Shown one piece after another: positions 44,551 through 54,715 of a stretch of 64,000 nucleotides of DNA. The notes under the pieces were generated by a model. The model did no database searches and was not told the DNA's origin. It was given only the letters and a program-made list of their open reading frames with translations. The stretch is from Zhihengliuella salsuginis. Lineage in GTDB: Bacteria > Actinomycetota > Actinomycetes > Actinomycetales > Micrococcaceae. The DNA is taken from contig NZ_BMXK01000011.1 of the NCBI RefSeq assembly GCF_014651715.1, forward strand, positions 62,001 through 126,000, written 5' to 3'. The translations under genes and the position numbers were made by a program. Every line of letters starts with the position of its first letter. The first letter of the stretch is position 1.

Positions 44551-45321
44551 ATGGGTCTGGTCGACAACGTTGAGCGCGGCCTCGAAAAGCTGGTCACCAG
44601 CGTCTTCCGTGGTTCCAACGGCGGCGAAGTCCAACCGGTCGAGATCGCGAGCAAGCTGCGCAATCAGATGGACCGCGGGACCCTCACCGTGGCCCAGGGC
44701 CGCACGACGGCGCCGAACAGCTTCACGGTCACCCTCGCCCCTGCGGACTTCGAGCGGGTCAAAAAGTACGGCACGGCCCTGGCCGAGGAGCTGTGCGACG
44801 TCGTCATCGCCCACGCCAAGGGCCAGCACTACACGCTCACCGGCCAGGTCGAGGTCTCCTTCGAGGAGGACGCCGACGCCCGCGAGGGCGCCCTCGCGGT
44901 CGACGCGCGGATCTCCCGCGGCTCCCCCACGCCCCGCGCACCGCGCCCCGGCACGACGTCGGCGGCAGCCCCGGCGCCGTCGACGCCCCCACCCGCGGCG
45001 ACGGTCGCCACGCCGACGCTGCAGCCCGTGCTGCAGATGAACGGCAAGCGCTACGGCCTGAACTCCGAGTCGATCATCCTGGGCCGCTCGTCGGACGCCG
45101 ACGTGGAGGTCGACGACACCGGGGTCTCCCGCAAACACTTGGAAATCCGCTCGGAGCACGGCAAGGTGTGGGCTGTGGACCTGGGTTCGACCAACGGCAG
45201 CTACGTCAACGGCCAGAAGGTGGACGGGCGGGCCGAGCTCTTCGACGGCTCCGTCATCAGCATGGGCCGCACCCGCATCACCTTCCGCATGCTGCCCCAA
45301 CGCTCTGGAGGTCGGCCATGA
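44551..45321 (+). CDS. fhaA: FhaA-like protein: DUF3662 plus FHA domain
   Basis: The 256-residue protein has the N-terminal DUF3662 domain (residues 1-115: MGLVDNVERGLEKLVTSVF, then EVQPVEIASKLRNQMD) and a flexible Pro/Ala linker. The C-terminal FHA domain (about 165-250) has the phosphothreonine-binding residues in ILGRSSDADV, SRKHLEI and DLGSTNGSYVNG. FhaA recognises phosphorylated partners of the kinases PknA/PknB and acts on peptidoglycan synthesis, as known in Mycobacterium. First gene of the seven-gene envelope operon. Confidence 0.95.
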   Translation: MGLVDNVERGLEKLVTSVFRGSNGGEVQPVEIASKLRNQMDRGTLTVAQGRTTAPNSFTVTLAPADFERVKKYGTALAEELCDVVIAHAKGQHYTLTGQVEVSFEEDADAREGALAVDARISRGSPTPRAPRPGTTSAAAPAPSTPPPAATVATPTLQPVLQMNGKRYGLNSESIILGRSSDADVEVDDTGVSRKHLEIRSEHGKVWAVDLGSTNGSYVNGQKVDGRAELFDGSVISMGRTRITFRMLPQRSGGRP

Positions 45322-45797
45322 CCGAACTCGCACTCACCGCGATGCGCCTCGGCTTCCTGATCCTGCTGTGGATCCTGATCCTCAGCATCGTCGGCGCGCT
45401 CCGCCGCGACCTCCTGGTCGGCAAGCGGGCCGGCGCCGCAACCGCACCGCCCCCCGCACGCGCCGCCGACACCGGCGAGCAGGCCTCGCAGCAGCCCCCG
45501 AAACAGCACCCCACCTCCCTCGAACTCGTCGAGGGGCCGCAGTCCGGAACGAGCATCGAACTCGCAGCGAGTCCCATCCTGCTGGGCCGCGCGCAGGAGG
45601 CCACCCTCGTACTCGTCGACGACTACGCCTCGGCGCGGCACGCCCGCCTGTTCCCGCAGGGCAGCCGCTGGTTCATCGAGGATCTCGGGTCCACCAACGG
45701 CACCTACCTGGGCGAATCGCAGTTGACGCGCGCGCAGCCGGTCGACCTGGGCCAGCAGATCCGCATCGGCAAGACCGTCATGGAACTGAGGGCCTGA
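45318..45797 (+). CDS. fhaB: FhaB-like membrane-anchored FHA protein
   Basis: A 159-residue protein: an N-terminal helix (LGFLILLWILILSIVGALRRDL), a basic/Pro linker, and a C-terminal FHA domain with LLGRAQEATLVLVDDYASARHARL and EDLGSTNGTYLGE. In Mycobacterium the homologue (FipA) links FtsZ and FtsQ at division in a PknA-dependent manner. It overlaps fhaA by four bases and ends one base before the phosphatase gene. Confidence 0.93.
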   Translation: MTELALTAMRLGFLILLWILILSIVGALRRDLLVGKRAGAATAPPPARAADTGEQASQQPPKQHPTSLELVEGPQSGTSIELAASPILLGRAQEATLVLVDDYASARHARLFPQGSRWFIEDLGSTNGTYLGESQLTRAQPVDLGQQIRIGKTVMELRA

Positions 45798-45798
45798 C

Positions 45799-47229
45799 GT
45801 GGCGCTCACCCTGCGCTTCGCGGCGGCCTCCGACGTCGGCAAGGTCCGGTCCAACAACCAGGACTCGGCCTACGCCGGACGCCATCTGGCGGTCGTCGCG
45901 GACGGCATGGGCGGACACGTCGGCGGCGACGTCGCCTCCGCCTCGACCGTGCTCGACCTCGTCCACCTGGACCAGGAGACCACCGAGGACGTCGAGACGG
46001 TGCTTCCCGACGAGATCCAGACCGCCAACTCGATTCTGAACGAGCTGGTCAGCGCCAATCCCAAGCTCTCGGGCATGGGCACCACCGTGACCGCCCTGCT
46101 GCTCACGGGCGAAACATTCCAGTACGCGCATATTGGCGATTCCCGCGCCTACCGGCTCAAAGACGGCAAGTTCATGCAGATGAGCCGCGACCACACCTTC
46201 GTGCAGCGGCTCGTCGAGGAGGGGCGCCTGTCCCCGGCGGAGGCCGAGAGCCACCCCCACAAGAACGTCCTGCTGCGCGTCCTCGGCGACTCCGACGCGA
46301 GCCCCGAACTCGACATCCACCAGTTCCCGGTCTCCGCCGGCGAACGCTGGATGCTCTGCTCCGACGGCCTGAACGCCGTCGTCTCGGACCCGGTGATCGA
46401 GCAGATCGTCCGCGGCACCAAGGACCTGCAGGAAACCGCCGACGACCTCGTCCAGGTCACCCTGGACAACGGGTCCCCCGACAACGTGACCGTCGTCGTC
46501 ATCGAGGTCGTCGAGGACGACGGCGCCACGATCACCACGCCGGCCGTCCCCCTCGAGACGGTCGCGGAAGACGAATCCCTCGACACGGGCATGCTGCAGC
46601 GCGTCGCGGGCACCGAGGACGTCGAGGCCAGCGCGGCGATCATCCGCCACGAGATGAAGAACCGGCCCCACGCGCTGGTCGGATCCGCCCTCCTCGCGAC
46701 GCAGACCGGCCACATCCCGATGGTGACCACGCGCTCCGCGCAGAAGCGCGCCGCGGCGCTGCTGATGCACAAGACCCCGAGCCAGCAGGCGGAGGTGCTC
46801 GAGCACCACGAGGAGCACCAGGCCCCGCGGCGCCGGCTGCTGATCCCGGTCTTCCTGACCCTCATGGGCCTGTTGCTGGCCTCGGTTCTGTGGTTCGGCT
46901 ACGTCTGGACGCAAACCCAGTACTACGTCGGGAACTATGACGGCCGCGTCGCCATCTTCAACGGCGTCTCGCAGGACCTCGGTCCCGTCAAACTGTCGCA
47001 GCTGGACGCGGTCACGGAGATCCCCCTTGACGCGCTTCCCGCCTACACGCAGCAGCGGCTGAAGAGCTCGCTGCCCGCCCGGGACCTCGAGCACGCCCAG
47101 GACATGGTCTCCGAGCTGCTCGTCACCGCCCGGCAGACCTGCCCCGTCGTCGTCCCCGGCGAGGGCGAGACGGACCGCGAGACCGCGGCCAACCTGCCGT
47201 CCTACTGCCTGGAGGTCGACGATGAATGA
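45799..47229 (+). CDS. pstP: PP2C-type Ser/Thr protein phosphatase
   Basis: The 476-residue phosphatase removes phosphate from PknA/PknB and their substrates. The cytoplasmic PP2C domain (1-240) holds the metal ligands: RSNNQDSAY, VVADGMGGH, the GDSR strand (HIGDSRAYRL), CSDGLNAVV and SPDNVTVVVI. A linker with basic segments follows, then one membrane helix (LLIPVFLTLMGLLLASVLWF) and an external domain of about 110 residues ending with two cysteines. GTG start; it overlaps rodA by eight bases. Confidence 0.95.
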   Translation: MALTLRFAAASDVGKVRSNNQDSAYAGRHLAVVADGMGGHVGGDVASASTVLDLVHLDQETTEDVETVLPDEIQTANSILNELVSANPKLSGMGTTVTALLLTGETFQYAHIGDSRAYRLKDGKFMQMSRDHTFVQRLVEEGRLSPAEAESHPHKNVLLRVLGDSDASPELDIHQFPVSAGERWMLCSDGLNAVVSDPVIEQIVRGTKDLQETADDLVQVTLDNGSPDNVTVVVIEVVEDDGATITTPAVPLETVAEDESLDTGMLQRVAGTEDVEASAAIIRHEMKNRPHALVGSALLATQTGHIPMVTTRSAQKRAAALLMHKTPSQQAEVLEHHEEHQAPRRRLLIPVFLTLMGLLLASVLWFGYVWTQTQYYVGNYDGRVAIFNGVSQDLGPVKLSQLDAVTEIPLDALPAYTQQRLKSSLPARDLEHAQDMVSELLVTARQTCPVVVPGEGETDRETAANLPSYCLEVDDE

Positions 47230-48589
47230 GCTCCGCACCGCACCGGTGTCGCGCCGCAATACGGAGCTGTGGCTGCTCATCCTGGCGATGGTTGTCGCAG
47301 TCGGCGCCGGCTACCTGGCCGGACTGAGCAACCCGGAGGGGCTGTCCCCCGAGTTCGCGAAGCAGGGGGCCGTGCTCTGCGCCCTGGCCCTCGGCATGCA
47401 CATCGTGCTGCGCATCTGGGCGAAATATGCCGATCCGATCATCCTTCCGTGCGTCGTGGCGCTGAACGGCATCGGGGTCGCGATGATCCACCGGCTGGAC
47501 ATCACCACGGGAGACACGGCCGCCACCCGCCAGCTGCTCTGGACGGGCGTGGCGATGGCGGCCGCGATGGCCGTCATCTGGGCCATCCGCGACCACCGGA
47601 TGCTGCGCCGGGCGACCTACATCTTCCTGATGATCTCCGGCGTGCTGATGGTCCTCCCCCTCATCCCCGGACTCGGCGTGGAGATCAACGGCGCCCGCAT
47701 CTGGGTTCGACTGGCCGGCATGTCCTTCCAGCCGGGCGAGCTCGCCAAGATCACGCTGTCGATCTTCTTCGCGGGCTACCTCTCCAGCAATCGCGACCTC
47801 ATCCTGCTGGCCGGGCGCAAGATCGGTCCCCTGCAGCTTCCGCGCGTCCGCGACATGGCGCCCATGATCCTTGCCTGGGGCCTGAGCATCGGCATCCTGA
47901 TCCTGCAGCGGGACCTGGGCTCCGCGATCCTGTTCTTCGGCCTGTTCATGGCCATGATCTACGTGGCCACGGCGCGCATCAGTTGGATCGTCATCGGCCT
48001 CGGCCTCGTCGCCGTCGGCGGGCTGCTCGCGGCCCAGTTCATGGGCCACGTCGAGCGGCGCATCAACGCCTGGATCCACGCGTTCGACCCCGAGGTGATC
48101 AACGCCCAGTACGGATCCCACCAGATCGTCCAGGGCATGTTCGGCCTGGCGAACGGCGGACTCTTCGGGACAGGTTTCGGCAATGGTCGCCCGGACTTGG
48201 TCCCATATGCCAATTCCGACATGATTGTCACAGCGCTCGGCGAGGAGCTCGGCCTCATCGGCGTGATCGCCGTCGTGCTGCTCTACGTCCTGCTGGTCAG
48301 CCGCGGCATCCGAGCCGCGCTGGGCACCCGCGACGCGTTCGGCAAGCTGCTCGCCTCGGGGCTCTCGTTCACGATCGGCCTGCAGTGTTTCGTGGTGATC
48401 GGCGGCGTGACGCGGCTGATCCCGCTCACGGGTCTGACCACCCCGTTCGTGGCGGCCGGCGGCTCGTCGCTGCTCGCGAACTGGATCATCATCGCGCTGC
48501 TGCTGCTGGTGTCCAACAACGCCCGCAAACCGGTCCCGAGTGCCGACCTGGCCAATGAGGTAGTCCTGAAGAAGGAGGCGAACGCATGA
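47222..48589 (+). CDS. rodA: FtsW/RodA/SpoVE peptidoglycan glycosyltransferase
   Basis: The 455-residue SEDS protein polymerises lipid II into glycan strands, paired with the next gene's penicillin-binding protein. About ten to twelve helices are predicted. Family landmarks are GARIWVRLAGMSFQPGELAKI with the SEDS Gln/Glu, LILQRDLGSAILFFGLFMAMIY (cut here by turns), HQIVQGMFGLANGGLFGTGFG with NGRPDLVPYANSDMI, and GLTTPFVAAGGSSLLANW. Start ATG overlaps pstP and stop overlaps pbpA (ATGA). Confidence 0.95.
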   Translation: MNELRTAPVSRRNTELWLLILAMVVAVGAGYLAGLSNPEGLSPEFAKQGAVLCALALGMHIVLRIWAKYADPIILPCVVALNGIGVAMIHRLDITTGDTAATRQLLWTGVAMAAAMAVIWAIRDHRMLRRATYIFLMISGVLMVLPLIPGLGVEINGARIWVRLAGMSFQPGELAKITLSIFFAGYLSSNRDLILLAGRKIGPLQLPRVRDMAPMILAWGLSIGILILQRDLGSAILFFGLFMAMIYVATARISWIVIGLGLVAVGGLLAAQFMGHVERRINAWIHAFDPEVINAQYGSHQIVQGMFGLANGGLFGTGFGNGRPDLVPYANSDMIVTALGEELGLIGVIAVVLLYVLLVSRGIRAALGTRDAFGKLLASGLSFTIGLQCFVVIGGVTRLIPLTGLTTPFVAAGGSSLLANWIIIALLLLVSNNARKPVPSADLANEVVLKKEANA

Positions 48590-50031
48590 ATCAGGCCATC
48601 CGCAATGTATGGATCGCCGTGATCGTCTTCTTCGTCGCGATCATGGGCTCGTTGTCCTACATCCAGTTCTTCGCGGCCGACGAGCTGAACGCCAACCCGC
48701 TGAACAAACGCCAGCTGTTCCGCGACTTCGATCTGGCCCGCGGCGCGATCCTCGTCGACGGCAACCCCATCGCCGAATCCGTGCAGACCGACGGCCAGTT
48801 CGAGTACCAGCGGATCTACAACAATCCGGAACTGTACTCCCACCTGACCGGCTTCTACTCCCTGGCACATGGATCGACCCACCTGGAGTCGTATCTCAAC
48901 GACTGGCTGACCGGCCGCGGCGACAGCCAGTTCTTCAACCGCATGATGAACATCGTCTCGGGGGCCAACAACGAGGGGTCCTCCGTCGAGCTCACCATCG
49001 ACGGCGAGCTGCAGCGCGAGATCTACAACCTCCTGCCCGACGGCGTCCAGATCAGCGCGATCGTCACCGATGTGAAGACCGGCGACATCAAGGCCATGGT
49101 CTCCAAGCCGTCCTACGACACCAACGAGCTCGCGGTGCACAGCACCTCGGAGGCGACGGCCAACATGGATGCTCTCCTCGAGCGTGCCGGCCTGAGCCCG
49201 TACGTGAACCCCGCGATCGGCCACTTGAGCGCGCCGGGGTCGACCTTCAAAATCCTCGACGTCGTCGCGGCCCTCGAATCGGGCGAGTACGACCTCGAGA
49301 CCGAGATCGACAACCCGCAGTCCGTGACCCTGCCGGGTACGTCGACCCCGCTGACCAACTTCGATCAGGGCATCTGCACCCAGCAGGAGAAGGCCAAGCT
49401 CTCCTTTATCATCGCGCAGAGCTGCAATACCCCCTTCGTGGAGATCTCCCAGAAGGTCGGAGCCGAAGCCCTCGAGGACGTCGCCGCGCGCTTCGGCTTC
49501 GGCGAGCGGGTGGAGATCCCGCAGCGCAGCGCTGCTTCGGTTTTCCCCAGCGATCTCGATCCCGCCGCCCTGGCACAGTCGTCCATCGGCGAGCGGGATG
49601 TGAAGGCGACCGCGCTCCAGATGAACATGGTCGCGATGGGTATCGCCAACGACGGGGTGATCATGAAGCCGAACCTCGTCGAGGAGATCATCGCCCCCGA
49701 CCTCAAGGTGCTGGAGCGCCCGGAGCCGGAGGAGTTCAGCACGGCGACGAGCAAGGAGGTCGCCGACCAGGTGGCCGAACTGATGCGCGAGCCGCTGAAG
49801 GGCGGCACCGCGGCAGCAGCCCAGGTCCCGGGGCTGGAGATCGCGGCGAAGACCGGTACGGCCACGCTCGGCGACACCGGACTGGTGAATTCCTGGATCA
49901 CCGGGTTCGCGCCGGTGGACGACCCCCAGTACGCGGTGACGATCGTCGCCGAGAAAATTGACTACGAGACCGGCCACACATTGACCAGTCCCAACATGAA
50001 GAAGATCCTAGAGGCGGTGTTCAACAAGTGA
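48586..50031 (+). CDS. pbpA: Class B penicillin-binding protein (transpeptidase)
   Basis: A 481-residue transpeptidase with one N-terminal helix ([21 protein letters not shown]) and a short PBP dimer region. The catalytic motifs are SxxK in PGSTFK (Ser219, Lys222), SxN in QSCNTP (Ser279, Asn281) and KTGTA (Lys422). In Mycobacterium PbpA is needed for septation and is phosphorylated by PknB. It uses glycan made by the adjacent SEDS protein, with ATGA coupling on both sides. Confidence 0.95.
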   Translation: MNQAIRNVWIAVIVFFVAIMGSLSYIQFFAADELNANPLNKRQLFRDFDLARGAILVDGNPIAESVQTDGQFEYQRIYNNPELYSHLTGFYSLAHGSTHLESYLNDWLTGRGDSQFFNRMMNIVSGANNEGSSVELTIDGELQREIYNLLPDGVQISAIVTDVKTGDIKAMVSKPSYDTNELAVHSTSEATANMDALLERAGLSPYVNPAIGHLSAPGSTFKILDVVAALESGEYDLETEIDNPQSVTLPGTSTPLTNFDQGICTQQEKAKLSFIIAQSCNTPFVEISQKVGAEALEDVAARFGFGERVEIPQRSAASVFPSDLDPAALAQSSIGERDVKATALQMNMVAMGIANDGVIMKPNLVEEIIAPDLKVLERPEPEEFSTATSKEVADQVAELMREPLKGGTAAAAQVPGLEIAAKTGTATLGDTGLVNSWITGFAPVDDPQYAVTIVAEKIDYETGHTLTSPNMKKILEAVFNK

Positions 50032-51818
50032 GGCCTACATCGGGTATCACCCTGGGCGGTCGGTTCAAGCTGACGGACCGGATCGCCATCGGCGGCATGG
50101 GCGAGGTGTGGAAGGCCCAGGATCTCGTGCTCGGCCGCATGGTCGCCATCAAGATCCTCAAAGAGGAGTACACCGGTGATCCCGGCTTCCTCAAGCGCTT
50201 CCGCGCCGAGGCCCGCCACACCGCCCTGCTGAACCACAACGGGGTCGCTTCTGTCTTCGACTACGGCGAGGAGGAGGGATCGGCCTACCTCGTCATGGAG
50301 CTCGTGCCGGGGCGCCCGCTCTCGGCGATCATCGAGCGCGAGCGCGTGCTCAACGCCGACCGCACGCTGTCCATCGTCGCGCAGACCGCCCGCGCGCTGG
50401 CGGCCGCGCACGAGCTCGGACTGGTGCACCGCGACGTCAAGCCCGGCAACATCCTCATCCTGCCCGACGGCCGGGTGAAGATCACCGACTTCGGCATCGC
50501 ACGCCTGGCCGACCAGGTTCCGCTCACCGCCACGGGCCAGGTCATGGGCACGGCGCAGTACCTTTCGCCCGAGCAGGCCACGGGCCAGCAGGCGACGGGG
50601 TCGTCGGACGTCTACTCGCTCGGGGTCATCGGCTACGAGTGCCTCGCCGGACGCCGGCCGTTCTCCGGCGAATCGCAGATCGCCATCGCGCTCGCCCAGG
50701 TCAACGACACTCCCCCGCCGCTGCCGGACACCGTCGACCCCCATGTGCGCGCCCTGATGATGTCCATGCTGGCCAAGGACCCCGGAGACCGCCCCGCCAA
50801 CGCCACCAAGCTGGCCGAGGCAGCCGAGGCCCTGCGGGCGAACAACCCGCGCGCCGCCGAGACCGCCGTCCCGGGCATGCTTCTCTTCTCCGCGGGCACA
50901 GCCGCAACGCAGATGATCCGGCCGGACTCGACCCCCACGCAGGCCCAGACGGTAGCCGGGACGAACACGTCGTCGCTGCCCGTCGTCGGCACGGAGAAGG
51001 ACGACGACTTCGCGTCCGTCGTCGGCGCCAGCCGCGACTGGACCCCCGGTGACGAGGAGGACGGGGACGGTTCGAAGCCGCTGGCGCGCGGTCGCCGCAG
51101 CCCGTGGACGTGGCCGCTCGTGGCCCTGCTCGTGCTGGTCGTCTTCGCACTCCTCGGTGCCTGGTTGTTTCCCCTTCTGACCGGGAACGACGACGATCCG
51201 GAACCTTCCGCATCGCCGTCGACCTCTGCCTCGTCGTCACCCTCGGAATCGTTATCCGAATCGGAGACCCCCTCCGACACCCCGACTCCGACCGAGACGG
51301 AAACCGAGACCCAGACCGAGGAACCCGAACCGGAGACCGCCACCATCCGTGAGAACTCGTACCTGGGCCAGCAGCTGGAGGCCGTGATGGGCCAGCTGGA
51401 GGAACTCGGATTCGAGGTCGACCCGCAGGGCGAGACCAACGAGGAGTACGCCGAGAACACCGTATTCGCGGTGTCCCCGAACGGCGAGCAGCAACTCGGG
51501 ACCACGATCCTCGTCCGCTATGCGGTGGCTCCCGAGCAGCCGAACATGGTCACGATCCCCAACGGCCTCGTGGGGCAGACCGAAGCCGAGGTCCGGTCCG
51601 CGCTCGACAATGCCGGCCTCGTGCCGGTTCACGGCGGAACCGTCGCCTCCGACGAGCCGGCCGGAACGGTCGTCTCCGTGACGCCCTCGAGCGGTCAGTC
51701 CGTCGAGGAGGACTCCGACGTGGCCTACACGGTCTCCGAGGGACCGCAGCAGCCGACGGGTTCGCCGACCCCCGAGACGGCCCCCGAACCCACCCCGACC
51801 GCGTCCCCCGCCAGCTAG
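50028..51818 (+). CDS. pknA: Membrane Ser/Thr protein kinase with PASTA domains (PknA position)
   Basis: The 596-residue kinase starts at a GTG overlapping the pbpA stop. Kinase domain: Gly-loop [10 protein letters not shown], Lys42 in [14 protein letters not shown] with Asp136, DFG at 154-156 and [10 protein letters not shown] activation segment. An acidic juxtamembrane segment, one helix ([20 protein letters not shown]), a Ser/Thr/Glu-rich linker and about two PASTA repeats (one opening [20 protein letters not shown]) follow. Mycobacterial PknA has no PASTA domains, so this organism's kinase could itself sense muropeptides or lipid II. Confidence 0.93.
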   Translation: MRPTSGITLGGRFKLTDRIAIGGMGEVWKAQDLVLGRMVAIKILKEEYTGDPGFLKRFRAEARHTALLNHNGVASVFDYGEEEGSAYLVMELVPGRPLSAIIERERVLNADRTLSIVAQTARALAAAHELGLVHRDVKPGNILILPDGRVKITDFGIARLADQVPLTATGQVMGTAQYLSPEQATGQQATGSSDVYSLGVIGYECLAGRRPFSGESQIAIALAQVNDTPPPLPDTVDPHVRALMMSMLAKDPGDRPANATKLAEAAEALRANNPRAAETAVPGMLLFSAGTAATQMIRPDSTPTQAQTVAGTNTSSLPVVGTEKDDDFASVVGASRDWTPGDEEDGDGSKPLARGRRSPWTWPLVALLVLVVFALLGAWLFPLLTGNDDDPEPSASPSTSASSSPSESLSESETPSDTPTPTETETETQTEEPEPETATIRENSYLGQQLEAVMGQLEELGFEVDPQGETNEEYAENTVFAVSPNGEQQLGTTILVRYAVAPEQPNMVTIPNGLVGQTEAEVRSALDNAGLVPVHGGTVASDEPAGTVVSVTPSSGQSVEEDSDVAYTVSEGPQQPTGSPTPETAPEPTPTASPAS

Positions 51819-53885
51819 ATGTCAGCCCCCAGAATCCTCGACGACCGCTATGAGCTGGGCGCCCTCATCGGACGCGGCGGCATGGCCGACGTGCACCGCG
51901 GCCACGACATCCGCCTCGGCCGCGAAGTCGCCATCAAGCTGCTGCGCCGCGACCTCGCACGGGACCCCATGTTCCAGACCCGCTTCCGCCGGGAGGCCCA
52001 GGCGGTCGCAGGGCTGAACCACCCCGCGATCGTCTCGGTCTACGACACCGGCGACGAGCAGCTCGGCCCGGATTCGGAGACGGCCAGCGGGCTCAAGGTG
52101 CCCTTCATCGTCATGGAGTACATCGACGGCCGCACCCTCCGGGACCTCCTCGAAGCGGGGGAACTCTCGGTCGATCAGGCCGTCGACTACACGCTCGGCG
52201 TCCTCTCCGCGCTCACCTACAGCCACCGCATGTCGATCGTCCACCGGGACATCAAGCCCGCGAACGTCATGGTGACCACCGAGGGCAGCATCAAGGTCAT
52301 GGACTTCGGCATCGCCCGGGCCCTTGCCGATGCTGCGGCGACGATGACGCAGACGCAGGCCGTCGTCGGGACCGCCCAGTACCTCTCCCCCGAGCAGGCG
52401 CGCGGCGAGACCGTCGACGTGCGCAGCGACCTCTACTCAGCCGGTTGCCTGCTCTTCGAGCTGCTCACGGGCCGGCCGCCGTTCGTCGGCGATTCCGCCG
52501 TCTCCGTCGCCTACCAGCACGTCGGCGAGGACGCCCCCGCGCCCAGCACGCTGCACGACGACGTCCCGTCCACCTTCGACTCGGTCGTCGCCAAGGCGCT
52601 CCGGAAGGACCGCGAGGACCGCTTCCAGGACGCGGCCGCCTTCGCCCACGCGCTGCGCGAGGCCCGCGACGGCGTCCCGTACACGGACTCCCCCGCGGAC
52701 GTCCCGACGCAGCTCATCGGCGCGGCCGGGGCTGCGGCGTTCGCTTCGGAGGCCGGTGCCGGTGCCGGTGCCGGTCACGACGATGCCGCGACCGAGACCA
52801 TCGACGTCGCGTCCGTGGACACGTCCGCGCTGCCGGCCCACCCCGTGGCCTCGACGCCGCACGCATCGACACCGGACGAAGCCCCGCAGGAGGATCACGT
52901 ACTCGCCACCGGGACCCACGTGCGCGAGCGGTCCTCCCAGGAGAAACGGCATCGCCGCGCCTGGATCACGGTCTTCATCCTGGTGGCGCTGCTCGTCGTC
53001 GGCGGCGGCGGCTGGTTCGTGTGGAACTGGACCCAGCAGGTCCAGGCGGAGAACGCCCAGGTAGTCATCCCCGCGGTGGAAGGCATGACGCAGACGGAGG
53101 CCGAGAACGCCCTGCTCGCCGAGGGCCTGCGGGTCGCGGAGATCGACGAGGAGTACAGCGACGACATCGAATCGGGCCTGGCCATCGGCACCCGCCCCGG
53201 GGAGGGCGAGAGCATCCGGGTGGACTCCGCCGTCTCCCTGATCATCTCGCAGGGCCCCTCCTCGGTGACGCTCCCCGATCTGGAGGGCGCCACCGAGTCG
53301 AGCGCGCGGGCGACCCTCGAGGAACTCGGGCTGGAAGTCGGCACCGACATGACCACGGAGAACAGCGCCACGGTGGCCGCCGACCGCGTCATCAAGACGA
53401 ACCCGGGCGCGGACGAGACCGTCGCCGCCGGAAGCACGGTGGAGCTGACCCTCTCGACCGGCCTGGTAACCGTTCCGGACCTCATCAACGACGGCCTGAC
53501 AGAGGACGAGGCCGCGGAACTGCTGGGCGACCCGGCTGTGGGACTGACCATCGGAGAGGTCACCACGGAGGAGAACTCCGTGGTGACACCGGGCGAGATC
53601 ATCGGCCAGTCCCCCGGGCCCGGCTCGGACATCGCCCAGAACGGCGAGGTCGACATCACGATCGCAGTCGCACCCCCGGAGCCGGAACCGGAACCGGAGC
53701 CGGAACCCACACCGACACCGACACCGACGCCGACGCCGACGCCCGACGAGTCCGAGGACGCCAGTTCCGACGAGCCGAGCGAAACACCGACGACCGACGA
53801 ATCCCCTAGTGAAAGCACGGAACCAACCGAATCGTCGCCGGGGAACGGCGACGGCAACGGCGACGGGCTCGGTCTCCTAGGGTGA
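51819..53885 (+). CDS. pknB: Membrane Ser/Thr protein kinase with three PASTA domains
   Basis: The 688-residue kinase has Lys40 in VAIKLL, HRDIKPAN with Asp144, DFG at 162-164 and [19 protein letters not shown] activation loop typical of PknB. A juxtamembrane linker, one helix (WITVFILVALLVVGGGGWFV) and three PASTA repeats (residues ~415-615) come next: VIPAVEGMTQTEAENAL, VTLPDLEGATESSARATLEEL and VPDLINDGLTEDEAAELL. The tail is a Pro-Glu/Pro-Thr repeat then Ser/Thr/Asp/Glu. It regulates cell-wall growth. It starts right after pknA and overlaps the converging amidotransferase gene by nine bases. Confidence 0.95.
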   Translation: MSAPRILDDRYELGALIGRGGMADVHRGHDIRLGREVAIKLLRRDLARDPMFQTRFRREAQAVAGLNHPAIVSVYDTGDEQLGPDSETASGLKVPFIVMEYIDGRTLRDLLEAGELSVDQAVDYTLGVLSALTYSHRMSIVHRDIKPANVMVTTEGSIKVMDFGIARALADAAATMTQTQAVVGTAQYLSPEQARGETVDVRSDLYSAGCLLFELLTGRPPFVGDSAVSVAYQHVGEDAPAPSTLHDDVPSTFDSVVAKALRKDREDRFQDAAAFAHALREARDGVPYTDSPADVPTQLIGAAGAAAFASEAGAGAGAGHDDAATETIDVASVDTSALPAHPVASTPHASTPDEAPQEDHVLATGTHVRERSSQEKRHRRAWITVFILVALLVVGGGGWFVWNWTQQVQAENAQVVIPAVEGMTQTEAENALLAEGLRVAEIDEEYSDDIESGLAIGTRPGEGESIRVDSAVSLIISQGPSSVTLPDLEGATESSARATLEELGLEVGTDMTTENSATVAADRVIKTNPGADETVAAGSTVELTLSTGLVTVPDLINDGLTEDEAAELLGDPAVGLTIGEVTTEENSVVTPGEIIGQSPGPGSDIAQNGEVDITIAVAPPEPEPEPEPEPTPTPTPTPTPTPDESEDASSDEPSETPTTDESPSESTEPTESSPGNGDGNGDGLGLLG

Positions 53886-54539
53886 CGAGCTGATCAGCGG
53901 GCTGAGCGTCGACGCCCGCTGCGCTGCCCCGGCGACGCCGAGCGACTCGAGCCAGTTGCCGAGCATCAGGTAGCCGCCCTCGGTCAGCACCGACTCGGGG
54001 TGGAACTGCACCCCCCACAAGGGAGCTGACTTGTGAGCCAGGCCCATCACGGTGCCTCCTGGTGCCGCCTCGTTCGGCGCGGTCCAGGCCGTGATGCGCA
54101 GGACGTCCGGGATCGACTGCCGCACCGCGGCCAGCGAATGGTACCGCGTTGCCGTGAAGGGGCTGGGCAGGTCGGCGAAGACGCCCGTCCCGTCGTGCTC
54201 GACCAGCGACGTCTTGCCGTGCATGAGCTCCTCGGCGTGCGTGACAGTGCCGCCGAACGCCTCGGCCAGCGCCTGCTCGCCCAGGCACACGCCCAGCATC
54301 GGCTTCTTCTCCTCGCCGCACCAGCGGATCATCTCGATGCACACGCCGGCCCCGGCCGGGTCGCCCGGCCCCGGGGAGACCAGCACGCCGTCGCGCGCGC
54401 CGGCGAGCTCGACGGCCTCGGCGAGCGTTACGTCGTCGTTCCTGACGACCGTCGTCTCGGCGCCCAGCTCCTGCAGGTAGCCCACGAGCGTGTAGACGAA
54501 CGAGTCGTAGTTGTCGATCACCAGAATGCGGGCGGTCAT
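53877..54539 (-). CDS. pabA: Glutamine amidotransferase of anthranilate/para-aminobenzoate synthase
   Basis: This 220-residue class I amidotransferase supplies ammonia for aminodeoxychorismate or anthranilate. Motifs: ILVIDNYDSFVYTLVGYL, SPGPGDP, nucleophile Cys in LGVCLGEQALAEAFGG and catalytic His/Glu in WGVQFHPESVLT. The gene is the positional equivalent of M. tuberculosis trpG (Rv0013); pabA and trpG cannot be told apart from this chain, and one protein may serve both. It is coupled by ATGA to a small membrane protein upstream. Confidence 0.92.
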   Translation of the reverse strand: MTARILVIDNYDSFVYTLVGYLQELGAETTVVRNDDVTLAEAVELAGARDGVLVSPGPGDPAGAGVCIEMIRWCGEEKKPMLGVCLGEQALAEAFGGTVTHAEELMHGKTSLVEHDGTGVFADLPSPFTATRYHSLAAVRQSIPDVLRITAWTAPNEAAPGGTVMGLAHKSAPLWGVQFHPESVLTEGGYLMLGNWLESLGVAGAAQRASTLSPLISSSP

Positions 54540-54706
54540 CGCGTCACCAAGCCAATCGTCGACTGAGTCCACAGGCTCAGCTGGTCGCTGACCCACGGAA
54601 AGACATACATCATCAGCAACAGTATGATCCCGGCGACCAGAACAAGCGAAATGAGTAGCCGGACCCACAGGGGCCCCGGCAGCGCTCTGAACATCCACGC
54701 GTACAT
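54536..54706 (-). CDS. Small membrane protein (56 residues) between sortase and amidotransferase genes
   Basis: An ATG with GGAGG six bases upstream opens a 56-residue protein: MYAWMFRALPGPLWVRLLIS, then a strongly hydrophobic helix (LVLVAGIILLLMMYVF) and a short C-terminus. Its TGA overlaps the ATG of pabA (54536-54539), and it starts nine bases after the sortase stop, so it is the middle gene of a sortase-peptide-pabA operon. Too short for routine calling. Function unknown. Confidence 0.75.
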   Translation of the reverse strand: MYAWMFRALPGPLWVRLLISLVLVAGIILLLMMYVFPWVSDQLSLWTQSTIGLVTR

Positions 54707-54715
54707 CGCGGCCTC

